10,112 nt of DNA, taken from CAVQGZ01 sp964356295. Its GTDB lineage: Bacteria; Actinomycetota; Actinomycetes; Jiangellales; Jiangellaceae. How positions within the stretch are numbered: the stretch's first letter is position 1; each line of letters starts with the position of its first letter. Below, one piece after another: positions 1-6,183 of this stretch. The notes beneath the pieces were generated by a model. It had not been told where the DNA came from, made no database searches, and saw only the letters and a program-made list of their open reading frames with translations. The translations under genes were made by a program, and so were the position numbers. Location: positions 1 through 10,112 of the forward strand of contig CAYHHE010000096.1 in the NCBI GenBank assembly GCA_964356295.1, in the 5' to 3' direction.

Positions 1-1
1 G

Positions 2-502
2 CTAGCGCAGCCGGTGGCCACGCTGTCCAGCCTGGCGTACGTGGCCGCCGGTTGGTGGCTTGTTCTGCGGTACCGAACGCTGCCGGTCGAGCAGCGCCGT
101 GTCGGGTCGCTGTACGCGTGCCTGCTGATGCTGTGCGGGGTGGGGAGTGTCGCCTACCACGGGCCGCAGAGCTCACTTGCCGGCCCGTTGCACGACGTCC
201 CGATCGTCCTTCTGCTCGGCATGGCTGTGCTGACCCCCCTGGTTCGGCTGGTGCGGGGACGTCGTGTGCTCGGGCCGGGGGGGACGCGACACGTGATGGT
301 GCTGCTGGGCGCCCTACTGGTGGGATCGGGCGCTGCCTACCTCGCCGGACGCACCGGTGGGGCGCTGTGTGACCCGACGTCGCTGGTGCAGGCTCACGCC
401 CTGTGGCACGTCGGCACAGCGGTCGCGTTGGCGCTGTGGGGCACGGTGGTCTGGCCGTCCTCCTCCGGCGCTGGCGGGCGTCGTGATCGAGTGCGAGGCT
501 AG
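2..502 (+). CDS. CREST/ceramidase-like integral membrane protein (5' end cut off)
   Basis: The frame is open to the left edge, so the true start is probably outside the window; a GTG at 14 is the first visible start, and residue numbers below count from it. The protein is hydrophobic, with about four membrane segments (roughly residues 4-19, 33-48, 60-79 and 95-112, plus a last one near 130-147). It carries the spaced polar residues of the CREST superfamily (alkaline ceramidases, PAQR receptors, Per1): S45-x3-H49 in GSVAYH, D61 in LHDVP, and H128-x3-H132 in HALWH. In characterised relatives these bind a zinc ion and act on an amide or lipid substrate inside the membrane. An amidase-like role on lipids is inference; the substrate is unknown. 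Its last 20 bases overlap the next gene, suggesting co-transcription with the two genes that follow. Confidence 0.72.
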   Translation, partial: LAQPVATLSSLAYVAAGWWLVLRYRTLPVEQRRVGSLYACLLMLCGVGSVAYHGPQSSLAGPLHDVPIVLLLGMAVLTPLVRLVRGRRVLGPGGTRHVMVLLGALLVGSGAAYLAGRTGGALCDPTSLVQAHALWHVGTAVALALWGTVVWPSSSGAGGRRDRVRG

Positions 503-791
503 GCTGCCGGACGTGCAAGAGCAGGAAGCTGTCCAGGTCGTCTCCGCGCTCCAGACCAGGGGGGTTCGCGCGGCCCTGGCCAGGCCTGGGCTGTACCGGT
601 TCGGGGTCCGCGTCATCATCGGGGACGGCCGGGAGGCGCTCTGGGACGTCGACGGCGCCGCTGGTCTCGAGGCCCAGGTCATGCGCAACGGCGTGCTCGT
701 CGGCTTCGTCCCGAAGATCCCCGGGTCGTCCACCTTCGATGTGGAGCAGCAGGCCGACGCCATCGCCGCGGCCGACTACGGGACGGGCTGA
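483..791 (+). CDS. Hypothetical protein, about 102 aa
   Basis: I do not recognise this small protein. From the GTG at 483 it is 102 residues, acidic, soluble-looking, without signal peptide or membrane segment. The pattern suggests a small alpha/beta fold: a strand (VIECEAR), a helix (EQEAVQVVSALQTRG), several strands (YRFGVRVIIG, EALWDVD) and a final helix after FDVEQQADA. A start at 483 overlaps the preceding gene by 20 bp; a GTG at 513 (codon 11) would avoid the overlap, and neither has a strong ribosome binding site. Its stop lies three bases before the start of the dehalogenase gene, so the two are probably translationally coupled. The reading frame has the strong third-position GC bias of its neighbours, which supports it being real. 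Confidence 0.6.
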   Translation: MIECEARLPDVQEQEAVQVVSALQTRGVRAALARPGLYRFGVRVIIGDGREALWDVDGAAGLEAQVMRNGVLVGFVPKIPGSSTFDVEQQADAIAAADYGTG

Positions 792-794
792 ACC

Positions 795-1718
795 GTGCCG
801 GACGTGCTGCGCACGCCCGAGGAGCGCTTCGCGACGATCCAGGACGCCGGTGAGCCGCGCTACGCCGACCTCGCTCACCCGGACGGCGGCACCCTGCGCA
901 TGGCGTACCTCGACCTGGACCCGTCCCCGCCTGCCTCCGGGGACACCTCGATCGTCGTGCTGCTGCACGGGGAGCCCACGTGGTCGTACCTGTACCGGAC
1001 GATGATCCCGGTGCTTGCCGCCGCGGGTCTGCGGGTGGTCGCGCCCGACCTGATCGGCTTCGGTCGCTCCGACAAGCCCGCGGCGGTGGCCGAGCACACC
1101 TACGCCCGTCACATCGAGTGGGTGCGTGCGCTGCTCGTCGACCATCTCGGCCTGCGCGGGGCCACTCTGATCGGCCAGGACTGGGGAGGGCTCATCGGGT
1201 TGCGGCTGGCGGTGGAGCACGACGGGCTGTTCGACCGCATCGTGGCCGCCAACACGGGCCTGCCGACGGGTGACCAGCCGATGCCCGAGGTGTGGTGGGC
1301 GATGCGTCACGCGATGCAGAACGCACGGTCGCTGGACGTCGGACGCGCGGTGGCCGCCGGATGCCGGCGCGGCCTGACTGCACAGGCCCGGGCCGCCTAC
1401 GACGCGCCGTTCCCGAGCGAGGAGTTCAAGGCTGGCCCGCGGGCCATGCCCGGGCTGGTGCCGGTGACGCCCGACGACCCGCAGGCGCCGGCGAACCGTG
1501 AGGCGTGGGCCGCGCTTGGGCGCTGGACCCGTCCGTTCCTGGTTGCCTTCTCCGACTCCGACCCGATCACCGCAGCGATGGCCCCGGTGCTGCGCCGCCA
1601 CGTCCCAGGGGCCACCGGGCTGGACCACCCGACGATCCCCGATGCGGGGCACTTCCTGCAGGAGGACGCCGGGCCCGAGCTTGCCGAGCACGTCGTCCAG
1701 CTGATCCGCACGACCTGA
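795..1718 (+). CDS. Haloalkane dehalogenase-family alpha/beta hydrolase (DhlA-like, HLD-I type)
   Basis: A 307-aa cytosolic alpha/beta hydrolase. The enzyme family hydrolyses carbon-halogen bonds to give an alcohol and halide, through an aspartate ester intermediate. Diagnostic motifs are visible: the oxyanion-region HGEPT at 58-62, the nucleophile elbow GQDWGG with D129, and adjacent W130 (first halide-binding residue). D256 in SDSDP is the likely catalytic acid, although D254 is possible, and the histidine is H286 in GHFLQED. The cap-region stretch AYDAPFP...AGPRAMP at about 201-219 resembles the Xanthobacter DhlA cap, pointing to subfamily I. W167 or W168 could be the second halide-binding tryptophan. 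No signal peptide is seen. It starts with GTG three bases after the previous stop and ends just before a hairpin. Many members of this group have unknown natural substrates, so dehalogenation is likely by family but unproven. Confidence 0.88.
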   Translation: MPDVLRTPEERFATIQDAGEPRYADLAHPDGGTLRMAYLDLDPSPPASGDTSIVVLLHGEPTWSYLYRTMIPVLAAAGLRVVAPDLIGFGRSDKPAAVAEHTYARHIEWVRALLVDHLGLRGATLIGQDWGGLIGLRLAVEHDGLFDRIVAANTGLPTGDQPMPEVWWAMRHAMQNARSLDVGRAVAAGCRRGLTAQARAAYDAPFPSEEFKAGPRAMPGLVPVTPDDPQAPANREAWAALGRWTRPFLVAFSDSDPITAAMAPVLRRHVPGATGLDHPTIPDAGHFLQEDAGPELAEHVVQLIRTT

Positions 1719-1722
1719 CGCG

Positions 1723-1741
1723 GGTGCTGCGCTGCAGCGCC
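1723..1741 (+). terminator. Hairpin after the dehalogenase stop
   Basis: Four bases after the stop codon, GGTGCTGC pairs with GCAGCGCC (one G-U pair) around a 3-base GCT loop, an 8-bp GC-rich stem. It has no T tract, as is common for actinobacterial terminator-like hairpins. The core 1729-1740 is also a perfect DNA palindrome containing CTGCAG. Confidence 0.5.
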
Positions 1742-1767
1742 GGGGCCACGCGGACCGTCCACCCCTG

Positions 1768-1815
1768 CTTGACGAGGCGGGTGGGGACTTGACGGGGCAC
1801 ACGCGCCTCGTCAAG
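1768..1815. repeat. 12-bp perfect inverted repeat between convergent genes
   Basis: CTTGACGAGGCG (1768-1779) and its exact reverse complement CGCCTCGTCAAG (1804-1815) flank 24 bases. Past one G-G mismatch (1780/1803), three more pairs form (GTG 1781-1783 with CAC 1800-1802), leaving a 16-base loop. Because it lies between the 3' ends of two convergent genes, it could be a two-way terminator. The loop carries another CTTGACG, as does 1830-1836, so a protein-binding site cluster is an alternative. Confidence 0.6.
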
Positions 1816-1857
1816 TTCGTACGGGCGTGCTTGACGTGATCAATCGGGCTGCGGGGG

Positions 1858-1871
1858 CCGCCGGGGGGCGG
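1858..1871 (-). terminator. Short GC hairpin after the sufE stop
   Basis: Five bases beyond the sufE-like stop (reading the minus strand), CCGCC and GGCGG form a 5-bp stem around four bases. It is short and has no T tract, so it is only a weak candidate. Its position mirrors the hairpin after the convergent dehalogenase gene. Confidence 0.3.
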
Positions 1872-1876
1872 GTGCG

Positions 1877-2332
1877 TCAGGAGCCGAGGCCGCTCTTGAG
1901 CCGCACCTGGCGCTTGATGCGGGTGAGCATCCCGACCATGCCCCGCAGGCGAAGGGGGGAGACCGCCTCTGCCAGCCCGAGCCGCATCGGCGCATCGTCG
2001 GGCACCGCGAGCACCTCGGCGGCAGGCAGCCCGTCCAGCCCCGCCTGCAGGATGCCGGCGAACCCGCGGGTCGTCGGCGCCTCCGGCGGAGCGTCGAAGA
2101 ACAGGTGGACGGGGGCCCCCGCCCCGCGGTCGACCTCGACGGTGAGGAACACCGGCGACTGGCACTCGTCGACCTGCTCGAGGGCGTCGCGCTGGGTCGT
2201 GAACCGCTCCGGCAGCACGGGTAGCTCGTCGGAGAACTCCAGCAGCAGGTCGAGGCGCTCACGGGTGGACGCGGCGCGGAACTCCTCGGCGATCTCGGCG
2301 AATCGGTCGGGCAGGGCGACGGGGTCGGTCAT
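1877..2332 (-). CDS. sufE: SufE-like sulfur acceptor protein
   Basis: A 151-aa soluble protein of the SufE family. These proteins take persulfide sulfur from a cysteine desulfurase (SufS) on a single active cysteine and pass it on for Fe-S cluster assembly. Visible hallmarks are the helical N-terminus (FAEIAEEFRA...RLDLLLEFSDELP), the acceptor cysteine C57 in ECQSPV, the strand LTVEV, the TTRGFAGIL motif at about 87-94, and a C-terminal PLRLRGMVGML helix. The length is normal for the family. The ATG lies 17 bp downstream of the sseA stop, so the two form an operon. The same sseA/SufE-like pairing is known from Mycobacterium tuberculosis (Rv3283-Rv3284). No suf cluster is seen here, so this is likely a stand-alone partner for a desulfurase encoded elsewhere. 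Confidence 0.9.
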   Translation of the reverse strand: MTDPVALPDRFAEIAEEFRAASTRERLDLLLEFSDELPVLPERFTTQRDALEQVDECQSPVFLTVEVDRGAGAPVHLFFDAPPEAPTTRGFAGILQAGLDGLPAAEVLAVPDDAPMRLGLAEAVSPLRLRGMVGMLTRIKRQVRLKSGLGS

Positions 2333-2349
2333 CGTAGGGTCGGCCTCGC

Positions 2350-3240
2350 TCAGACCGATCCTGGCTCACTGCCTTGGACGACCGGCACCCGCACTGCGTT
2401 GCCCCACTCGGTCCACGACCCGTCGTAGTTGCGCACCTTCTCGAAGCCCAGCAGGTGGGTGAGCACGAACCAGGTGTGCGACGAGCGCTCGCCGATGCGG
2501 CAGTAGGTGACGACGTCGTCCTGCCCGGACAGCCCGGCCTCGGACCGGTACAGCTCCTCCAGGTCGGCGCGCGGGAGGAACCGACCGTCCTGACCGGCCG
2601 CGCGCGCCCACGGGACGTTCGCTGCTCCGGGGATGTGGCCGGCCCGCTGGGCGCCCTCCTGGGGGTAGTCCGGCATGTGCAGGAGCTCACCGGAGTACTC
2701 CCCGGGGGAGCGCACGTCGATCAGCGGCCGTCCCAGATGGGCCAGCACGTCGCGCAGGAACGCCCGCAGCGTGCTGTCGTCCCGCTCGACGATCGGGTAG
2801 GTGCCCGGCTGTGGCGTCGGCACCTCACGGGTGAGCGGCCGACCTTCGGCGGCCCAGGCGGCCCGCCCGCCGTCCAGGAGCCGGACGTCGGGGTGACCGA
2901 ACAGGGAGAACACCCACAGCGCGTAGGCCGCCCACCAGTTGCTCTTGTCCCCGTACAGCACGACTGTCGACTCCCGGGAGATGCCGTTGCGCTCCATCGT
3001 CTCGGCGAAGCGCTGCCCATCGATGTAGTCGCGGGTCATCGGGTCGTTGAGGTCCAGGTGCCAGTCGATCTTGACCGCGCCCGGGATGTGCCCGGTGTCG
3101 TAGAGCAGCACGTCCTCGTCGCTCTCCACCACGACGAGCCCCTCGTCGTGGTGGTGCTCGGCCAACCAGGCCGTCGTGACCAGCCGCTCCGGGTGCGCAT
3201 ACTCGGCGAGCTTGGGGTCAGGGTCGTGCGGAACGGGCAT
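2350..3240 (-). CDS. sseA: Two-domain thiosulfate/3-mercaptopyruvate sulfurtransferase (rhodanese)
   Basis: A 296-aa tandem rhodanese protein closely resembling mycobacterial SseA as I remember it, including the opening (DPDPKLAEYAHPERLVT) and the end (SWTEWGNAVRVP). The N-terminal domain (about 20-140) is the inactive copy, with YGDKSNW having D98 where a catalytic cysteine would sit. The C-terminal domain (about 155-290) holds the active loop CRIGERSSHTW with C247. Both domains carry GHIPGA motifs (50-55 and 201-206). It transfers sulfane sulfur from thiosulfate or mercaptopyruvate to thiol or cyanide acceptors, in the cytosol. The ATG start at 3240 is supported by a perfect AGGAGG on the minus strand (3250-3245), four bases upstream. 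It is the first gene of an sseA-sufE operon and has a candidate ECF promoter about 60 bp upstream. Confidence 0.95.
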   Translation of the reverse strand: MPVPHDPDPKLAEYAHPERLVTTAWLAEHHHDEGLVVVESDEDVLLYDTGHIPGAVKIDWHLDLNDPMTRDYIDGQRFAETMERNGISRESTVVLYGDKSNWWAAYALWVFSLFGHPDVRLLDGGRAAWAAEGRPLTREVPTPQPGTYPIVERDDSTLRAFLRDVLAHLGRPLIDVRSPGEYSGELLHMPDYPQEGAQRAGHIPGAANVPWARAAGQDGRFLPRADLEELYRSEAGLSGQDDVVTYCRIGERSSHTWFVLTHLLGFEKVRNYDGSWTEWGNAVRVPVVQGSEPGSV

Positions 3241-3294
3241 CGGGCCTCCTCAGCCGGGTCTGTGTCGTGCTGGGTTTGTCTCGTCCTGGTCCGG

Positions 3295-3320
3295 GGAACA
3301 ATCACCAAGCGCGAATCGTT
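3295..3320 (+). promoter_or_regulatory. Candidate ECF sigma (SigR/SigH-type) promoter for the DUF1232 gene
   Basis: On the plus strand, GGAACA (3295-3300) precedes CGTT (3317-3320), giving GGAAC-N18-GTT. Transcription would begin near 3327 with a leader of about 47 bases before the ATG at 3374. The element is the mirror image of the sseA promoter: both are halves of one 28-bp dyad, 3295-3322. Confidence 0.5.
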
Positions 3321-3322
3321 CC
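3297..3322 (-). promoter_or_regulatory. Candidate ECF sigma (SigR/SigH-type) promoter for sseA-sufE
   Basis: On the minus strand, GGAAC (3322-3318) is followed by 18 bases and then GTT (3299-3297), preceded by T. This matches the GGAA(T/C)-N18-GTT pattern known for actinobacterial SigR/SigH promoters. A transcript would start near 3290 and leave a leader of about 50 bases before the sseA ATG. Assigning it to one sigma factor is inference. Confidence 0.5.
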
Positions 3323-3373
3323 TGAGACGCCCGACAGCGCTCCACCGAGGGCTGCATCACGAGAGGGGTCACC

Positions 3374-3724
3374 ATGCCGACAACACGACAGCTGGCCGCG
3401 GCAGCAGCGGTGGGACGCGCCGTGCGCGCCGGGTCGCAGCAGGGCACCCCGAGCCTGCCCGAACGCATCCGCGTCGTCCCGGCGATGCTGCGCGACGCTC
3501 TCGCCGGGCGGTTCCCCGCGCTGTCCAGGCCCCGGGTCCTCATGCTGCTGCTCGGCGTGCTGTACATCGTCTCCCCGATCGACCTGCTGCCGGAGAGCGC
3601 CCTGCTGCTCCTCGGGCTCAGCGACGACGTCCTCATCGCCGGGTGGGTCGTCGCCGGTACCCTCGACGCCGCCGGCGAGTACGCACTGTGGCGGCGCTAC
3701 GCCCCGAACGCGCTAGGTCAGTAG
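3374..3724 (+). CDS. DUF1232 (YkvA-like) protein
   Basis: A 116-aa protein with the DUF1232 core at about residues 56-93. The family signature is visible as LYIVSPIDLLPE followed by LLGLSDDVLIAGWVV, two hydrophobic segments that probably form a membrane hairpin. The N-terminal 50 residues are basic and low in complexity. Family members are small, mostly membrane-associated proteins of unknown biochemical function. The ATG is supported by the purine-rich GAGAGGGG at 3361-3368, five bases upstream. It is divergent from sseA and shares the symmetric ECF promoter region. Its 3' end overlaps the convergent ligB stop by 12 bp. Family membership is firm; no function can be assigned. Confidence 0.88.
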   Translation: MPTTRQLAAAAAVGRAVRAGSQQGTPSLPERIRVVPAMLRDALAGRFPALSRPRVLMLLLGVLYIVSPIDLLPESALLLLGLSDDVLIAGWVVAGTLDAAGEYALWRRYAPNALGQ

Positions 3725-5260
3725 GCCCCTGACCCGCGAGATCGTATCGGCCTCGTCCGGACTCTTGTCCTGCCGGTAGCGCAGCACCCTGGCGAACCGC
3801 AGCGCGACTCCGCCGGGGTAGCGGGTCGACGCCTGCACCCCGTCGATGGCGACCTCGACGACCTGCTCGGGCCGCACCCGGACGACCCAGCCGTCGGTCG
3901 GGCCGTCTGCCAGGCCGAGAAGGCGATCGGTCTGCCACGCCAGCATTGCGTCGGTCATCCCCTTGAACGTCTTGCCGAGCATGACGAACCCGCCGGGAGG
4001 GCCCACCGATCCTGCCGGGTCGAACGCGCCCAGGTGGAGGTTGGACAGCCACCCCTGCCGGCGCCCGTGCCCCCACTCCGCCGCGAGCACCGCACAGTCC
4101 AGGACGGTGCGCGGCTTGACCTTGACCCAGGCCGCCCCCCGACGTCCGGCCGCGTAGGGCGCTGTCGCCGACTTGAGCACCGCACCCTCGTGGCCCCGGG
4201 CCAGCGCGTCGGAGACGAACGCCTCCGCCGCGGCCGGGTCGTCGGTGAGCAGACGAGGGATTCGGGCCTGGGCACCCACAGCGGCGTCCAGTCGCTCCCA
4301 GCGCTGCCGGGCAGGCCGGGCCAGCAGGTCCTCGCCGTCCAGGTGCAGCGCGTCGAAGGCGAACAGCCGCAGCGGAGCCTGCTCTCGGGCGCGCGCCACG
4401 TCCACGGTGCGTCCGACCCGGCTCCCGGTCACCTGGAACCGCTCGGGACGCCCGTCCGGGCGCAGCACGATGGCCTCGGCGTCGAGCACTGCCTGGTGGA
4501 CCGGCAAGGCTGCCACCTGCTCGACCAGCTCGGGGACGCGGGAGGTGAGATCGTCACCGGAGCGGCTGAACACCGCGACGTCCCCGCCGTCGCGGTGCAG
4601 CTGCACACGTATCCCGTCGAGCTTCCACTCCACACCCGCCGGCGTCGACTCGCCCAGCCGCGCGAACGCTTCGACGACGCTCGGGGCACTCTGCGCGAGC
4701 ATCGGCGCCAACGGTGTCCCCAGCCGCAGCCCGAAGCGTGACAACCCCACCGGTCCGCGGGCACGCAGCGCTGTGGCCACGTCGGCCAGCGAGCCGGACA
4801 CGGTGACCGCAGCTCTGACGTCCTCGACGCCCACCCCACCGGCCAGGGCGACCGCCTCGGCCATCACCCCGGCGGCGGCGCCTTGGCGCAGCTCCCCGGA
4901 GATCAGCCCGGCGAGAAGGTGCTGCTCGTCGGCGGTCGCCAGGAGCAGCAGGTCGCGCACCTGCCCGCGACGCACCGACGCCGACCCGGGTCCGCTGAGG
5001 CGGCTGATCGCATCGAATGTCGCGTCCACCTGCTGCACCGTCAGCGTCGGCGACAGCGTCTGAGGCGGCATCTCCCGCAGCGCAGCCACCCCGACCCCGG
5101 TCCGGCGCTGCCGCAGGTCACCGCACATGAAGCGCACGACCAGGGCGACGTCCTCGGCGGGGGCGCGTCCGAGCAGCTCGCTCAGCACGGTGATCTTCGC
5201 CGAGCGCGATGAGGTCGCTGCCACCGCCGTCGAGGCGGCGGCCAGGTCCGCCAGGAGCAC
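3713..5260 (-). CDS. ligB: ATP-dependent DNA ligase LigB
   Basis: A 515-aa ligase that seals 3'-OH/5'-phosphate nicks using ATP, through lysyl-AMP and DNA-AMP intermediates. An N-terminal DNA-binding domain spans about 1-180. The adenylation domain follows, with motif I EWKLDGIR (K213 is the adenylated lysine), later motifs including HEGAVLK (E358) and AWVKVKP (K380, K382), and an OB-fold domain to the end. The ending (RPEQVVEVAIDGVQ...RYPGG...ALRFARV) closely follows mycobacterial LigB. I place the start at the GTG at 5260 because VLLADLAA...VAATSSR aligns with the LigB N-terminus; the open frame continues upstream only as antisense of the SGNH gene. LigB acts besides the essential NAD-dependent LigA and is usually dispensable. 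It overlaps the DUF1232 gene by 12 bp at its 3' end. Confidence 0.94.
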   Translation of the reverse strand: MLLADLAAASTAVAATSSRSAKITVLSELLGRAPAEDVALVVRFMCGDLRQRRTGVGVAALREMPPQTLSPTLTVQQVDATFDAISRLSGPGSASVRRGQVRDLLLLATADEQHLLAGLISGELRQGAAAGVMAEAVALAGGVGVEDVRAAVTVSGSLADVATALRARGPVGLSRFGLRLGTPLAPMLAQSAPSVVEAFARLGESTPAGVEWKLDGIRVQLHRDGGDVAVFSRSGDDLTSRVPELVEQVAALPVHQAVLDAEAIVLRPDGRPERFQVTGSRVGRTVDVARAREQAPLRLFAFDALHLDGEDLLARPARQRWERLDAAVGAQARIPRLLTDDPAAAEAFVSDALARGHEGAVLKSATAPYAAGRRGAAWVKVKPRTVLDCAVLAAEWGHGRRQGWLSNLHLGAFDPAGSVGPPGGFVMLGKTFKGMTDAMLAWQTDRLLGLADGPTDGWVVRVRPEQVVEVAIDGVQASTRYPGGVALRFARVLRYRQDKSPDEADTISRVRGLLT

Positions 5261-5273
5261 TCGTCCAGCCTGG

Positions 5274-5280
5274 CAGAATT
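5274..5280. promoter_or_regulatory. Candidate overlapping -10 elements of divergent ligB and SGNH genes
   Basis: The only AT-rich stretch between the two divergent starts is AGAATT. On the plus strand CAGAAT (5274-5279) fits the -10 pattern xAnnnT and would put transcription start on the GTG at 5288, giving a leaderless mRNA. On the minus strand AATTCT (5280-5275) would give a leader of about 7 bases for ligB. No convincing -35 is seen on either strand. Confidence 0.33.
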
Positions 5281-5287
5281 GTCGGTT

Positions 5288-6109
5288 GTGCTCGATACGA
5301 CCACGACGACCGGCGGCAGCGCACCTGAGGTCCAGGGCGGCGCTGTGCGCTGGGGCTCCTACGTCGCCATGGGTGACTCCTTCACCGAGGGACTGGACGA
5401 CCTGCTGCCCGATGGGTCCTACCGCGGCTGGGCCGACCTGGTGGCGGCCGAGCTGGCCGCCCGTCGACCCGGCTTCCGTTACGCCAACCTCGCGGTGCGG
5501 GGGCGACTCCTGCCGCAGATCATCGCCGAGCAGGTCCCACGGGCCCGGGCGATGCGACCCGACCTCGTCTCTGTCGTCGGCGGCGTCAACGACCTGCTGC
5601 GACCGACGTTCGACGTCGCCGCGCTGCACCGCCGGTTGGACGGGGCGGTCGCGCAGCTGCGCGGCGACGGCATCGATGTGCTGCTCGTGGTCGGGGTGAA
5701 CCCCACCGGGCGCTCGGCGCTGCTCACCCGGCTGATGCCGCGCATCCTCGACCTCAACGCGGCGGTTGCCGACGTGGCGCAGCGCCACGGCTGCTTCCCC
5801 GTCGACCTGTTCGACGCCCGCGCGTTCATCGACCCGCGGCTGTGGTCGGCTGACCGGCTGCACCTGTCCGCCGGTGGCCACGAGAGGGTGGCGGCGGCCT
5901 TCCTGGAGGCACTCGGCCTCGGCGACGACCGGTGGCGTGAGCCGCTGCTCCCCGGCGACGCCCCCGGATGGTGGGCGGCCCGGCGCGACGACGCGGACTG
6001 GCTACGCACCCACTTGCTGCCCTGGCTGGGCCGCAGAGCACGCGGGGAGTCCTCCGGAGCGGAGGCGAGCGCCAAGCGCCCGGACCTCCTGCCGGTTCTC
6101 CACGCCTGA
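5288..6109 (+). CDS. SGNH/GDSL-family hydrolase
   Basis: An esterase or lipase-like hydrolase of 273 aa with all SGNH blocks. Block I is AMGDSFTEG with nucleophile S31, block II is YANLAVRG with N67, block III is GGVNDLL with N101, and block V is DRLHLS with D189 and H192. Glycine from block II and asparagine from block III form the oxyanion hole in the family. No signal peptide is visible, so it is probably cytosolic; the substrate cannot be read from the sequence. A tail of about 60 residues follows the catalytic core, with a tryptophan-rich stretch (PGWWAARRDD) and a basic end. I prefer the GTG at 5288, which fits a leaderless transcript; a TTG at 5279 is the alternative. It is divergent from ligB with only 27 bp between starts. 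Confidence 0.88.
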   Translation: MLDTTTTTGGSAPEVQGGAVRWGSYVAMGDSFTEGLDDLLPDGSYRGWADLVAAELAARRPGFRYANLAVRGRLLPQIIAEQVPRARAMRPDLVSVVGGVNDLLRPTFDVAALHRRLDGAVAQLRGDGIDVLLVVGVNPTGRSALLTRLMPRILDLNAAVADVAQRHGCFPVDLFDARAFIDPRLWSADRLHLSAGGHERVAAAFLEALGLGDDRWREPLLPGDAPGWWAARRDDADWLRTHLLPWLGRRARGESSGAEASAKRPDLLPVLHA

Positions 6110-6116
6110 CGGCCCC

Positions 6117-6135
6117 GGTCGCCCCCCAGGGGACC
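6117..6135 (+). terminator. Possible hairpin after the SGNH hydrolase gene
   Basis: Eight bases after the stop, GGT/ACC and CCCC/GGGG can pair around a CCA loop, with a 2-base bulge (CG at 6120-6121). There is no T tract. It is a weak candidate for transcription end before the next gene. Confidence 0.3.
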
Positions 6136-6144
6136 AGCCCCGCG

Positions 6145-6175
6145 CTGACGACCCTGCCCGAGCGAGCCCTACGCT
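6145..6175 (+). promoter_or_regulatory. Candidate leaderless promoter for the GGT-like gene
   Basis: TACGCT (6170-6175) fits the actinobacterial -10 pattern TAnnnT and ends 8 bases before the ATG at 6184, the spacing expected for a leaderless transcript. CTGACG (6145-6150) resembles the -35 TTGAC, although the 19-bp spacer is long. There is no ribosome binding site before the ATG, which supports this reading. Confidence 0.42.
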
Positions 6176-6183
6176 CGGCCGGC

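Noticed and set aside
1769..1836. TTGACG copies as -35 promoter elements
   Set aside because: At 16-19 bp downstream of each plus-strand copy there is no TAnnnT-like -10, and the region lies between gene ends rather than starts.
2374..3732. Long plus-strand frame across sseA
   Set aside because: It is antisense to the clearly recognised SseA and SufE coding frames and resembles no protein family.
5261..5881. Open minus-strand extension upstream of ligB
   Set aside because: It is antisense to the SGNH hydrolase motifs, and the LigB family begins at the GTG at 5260.
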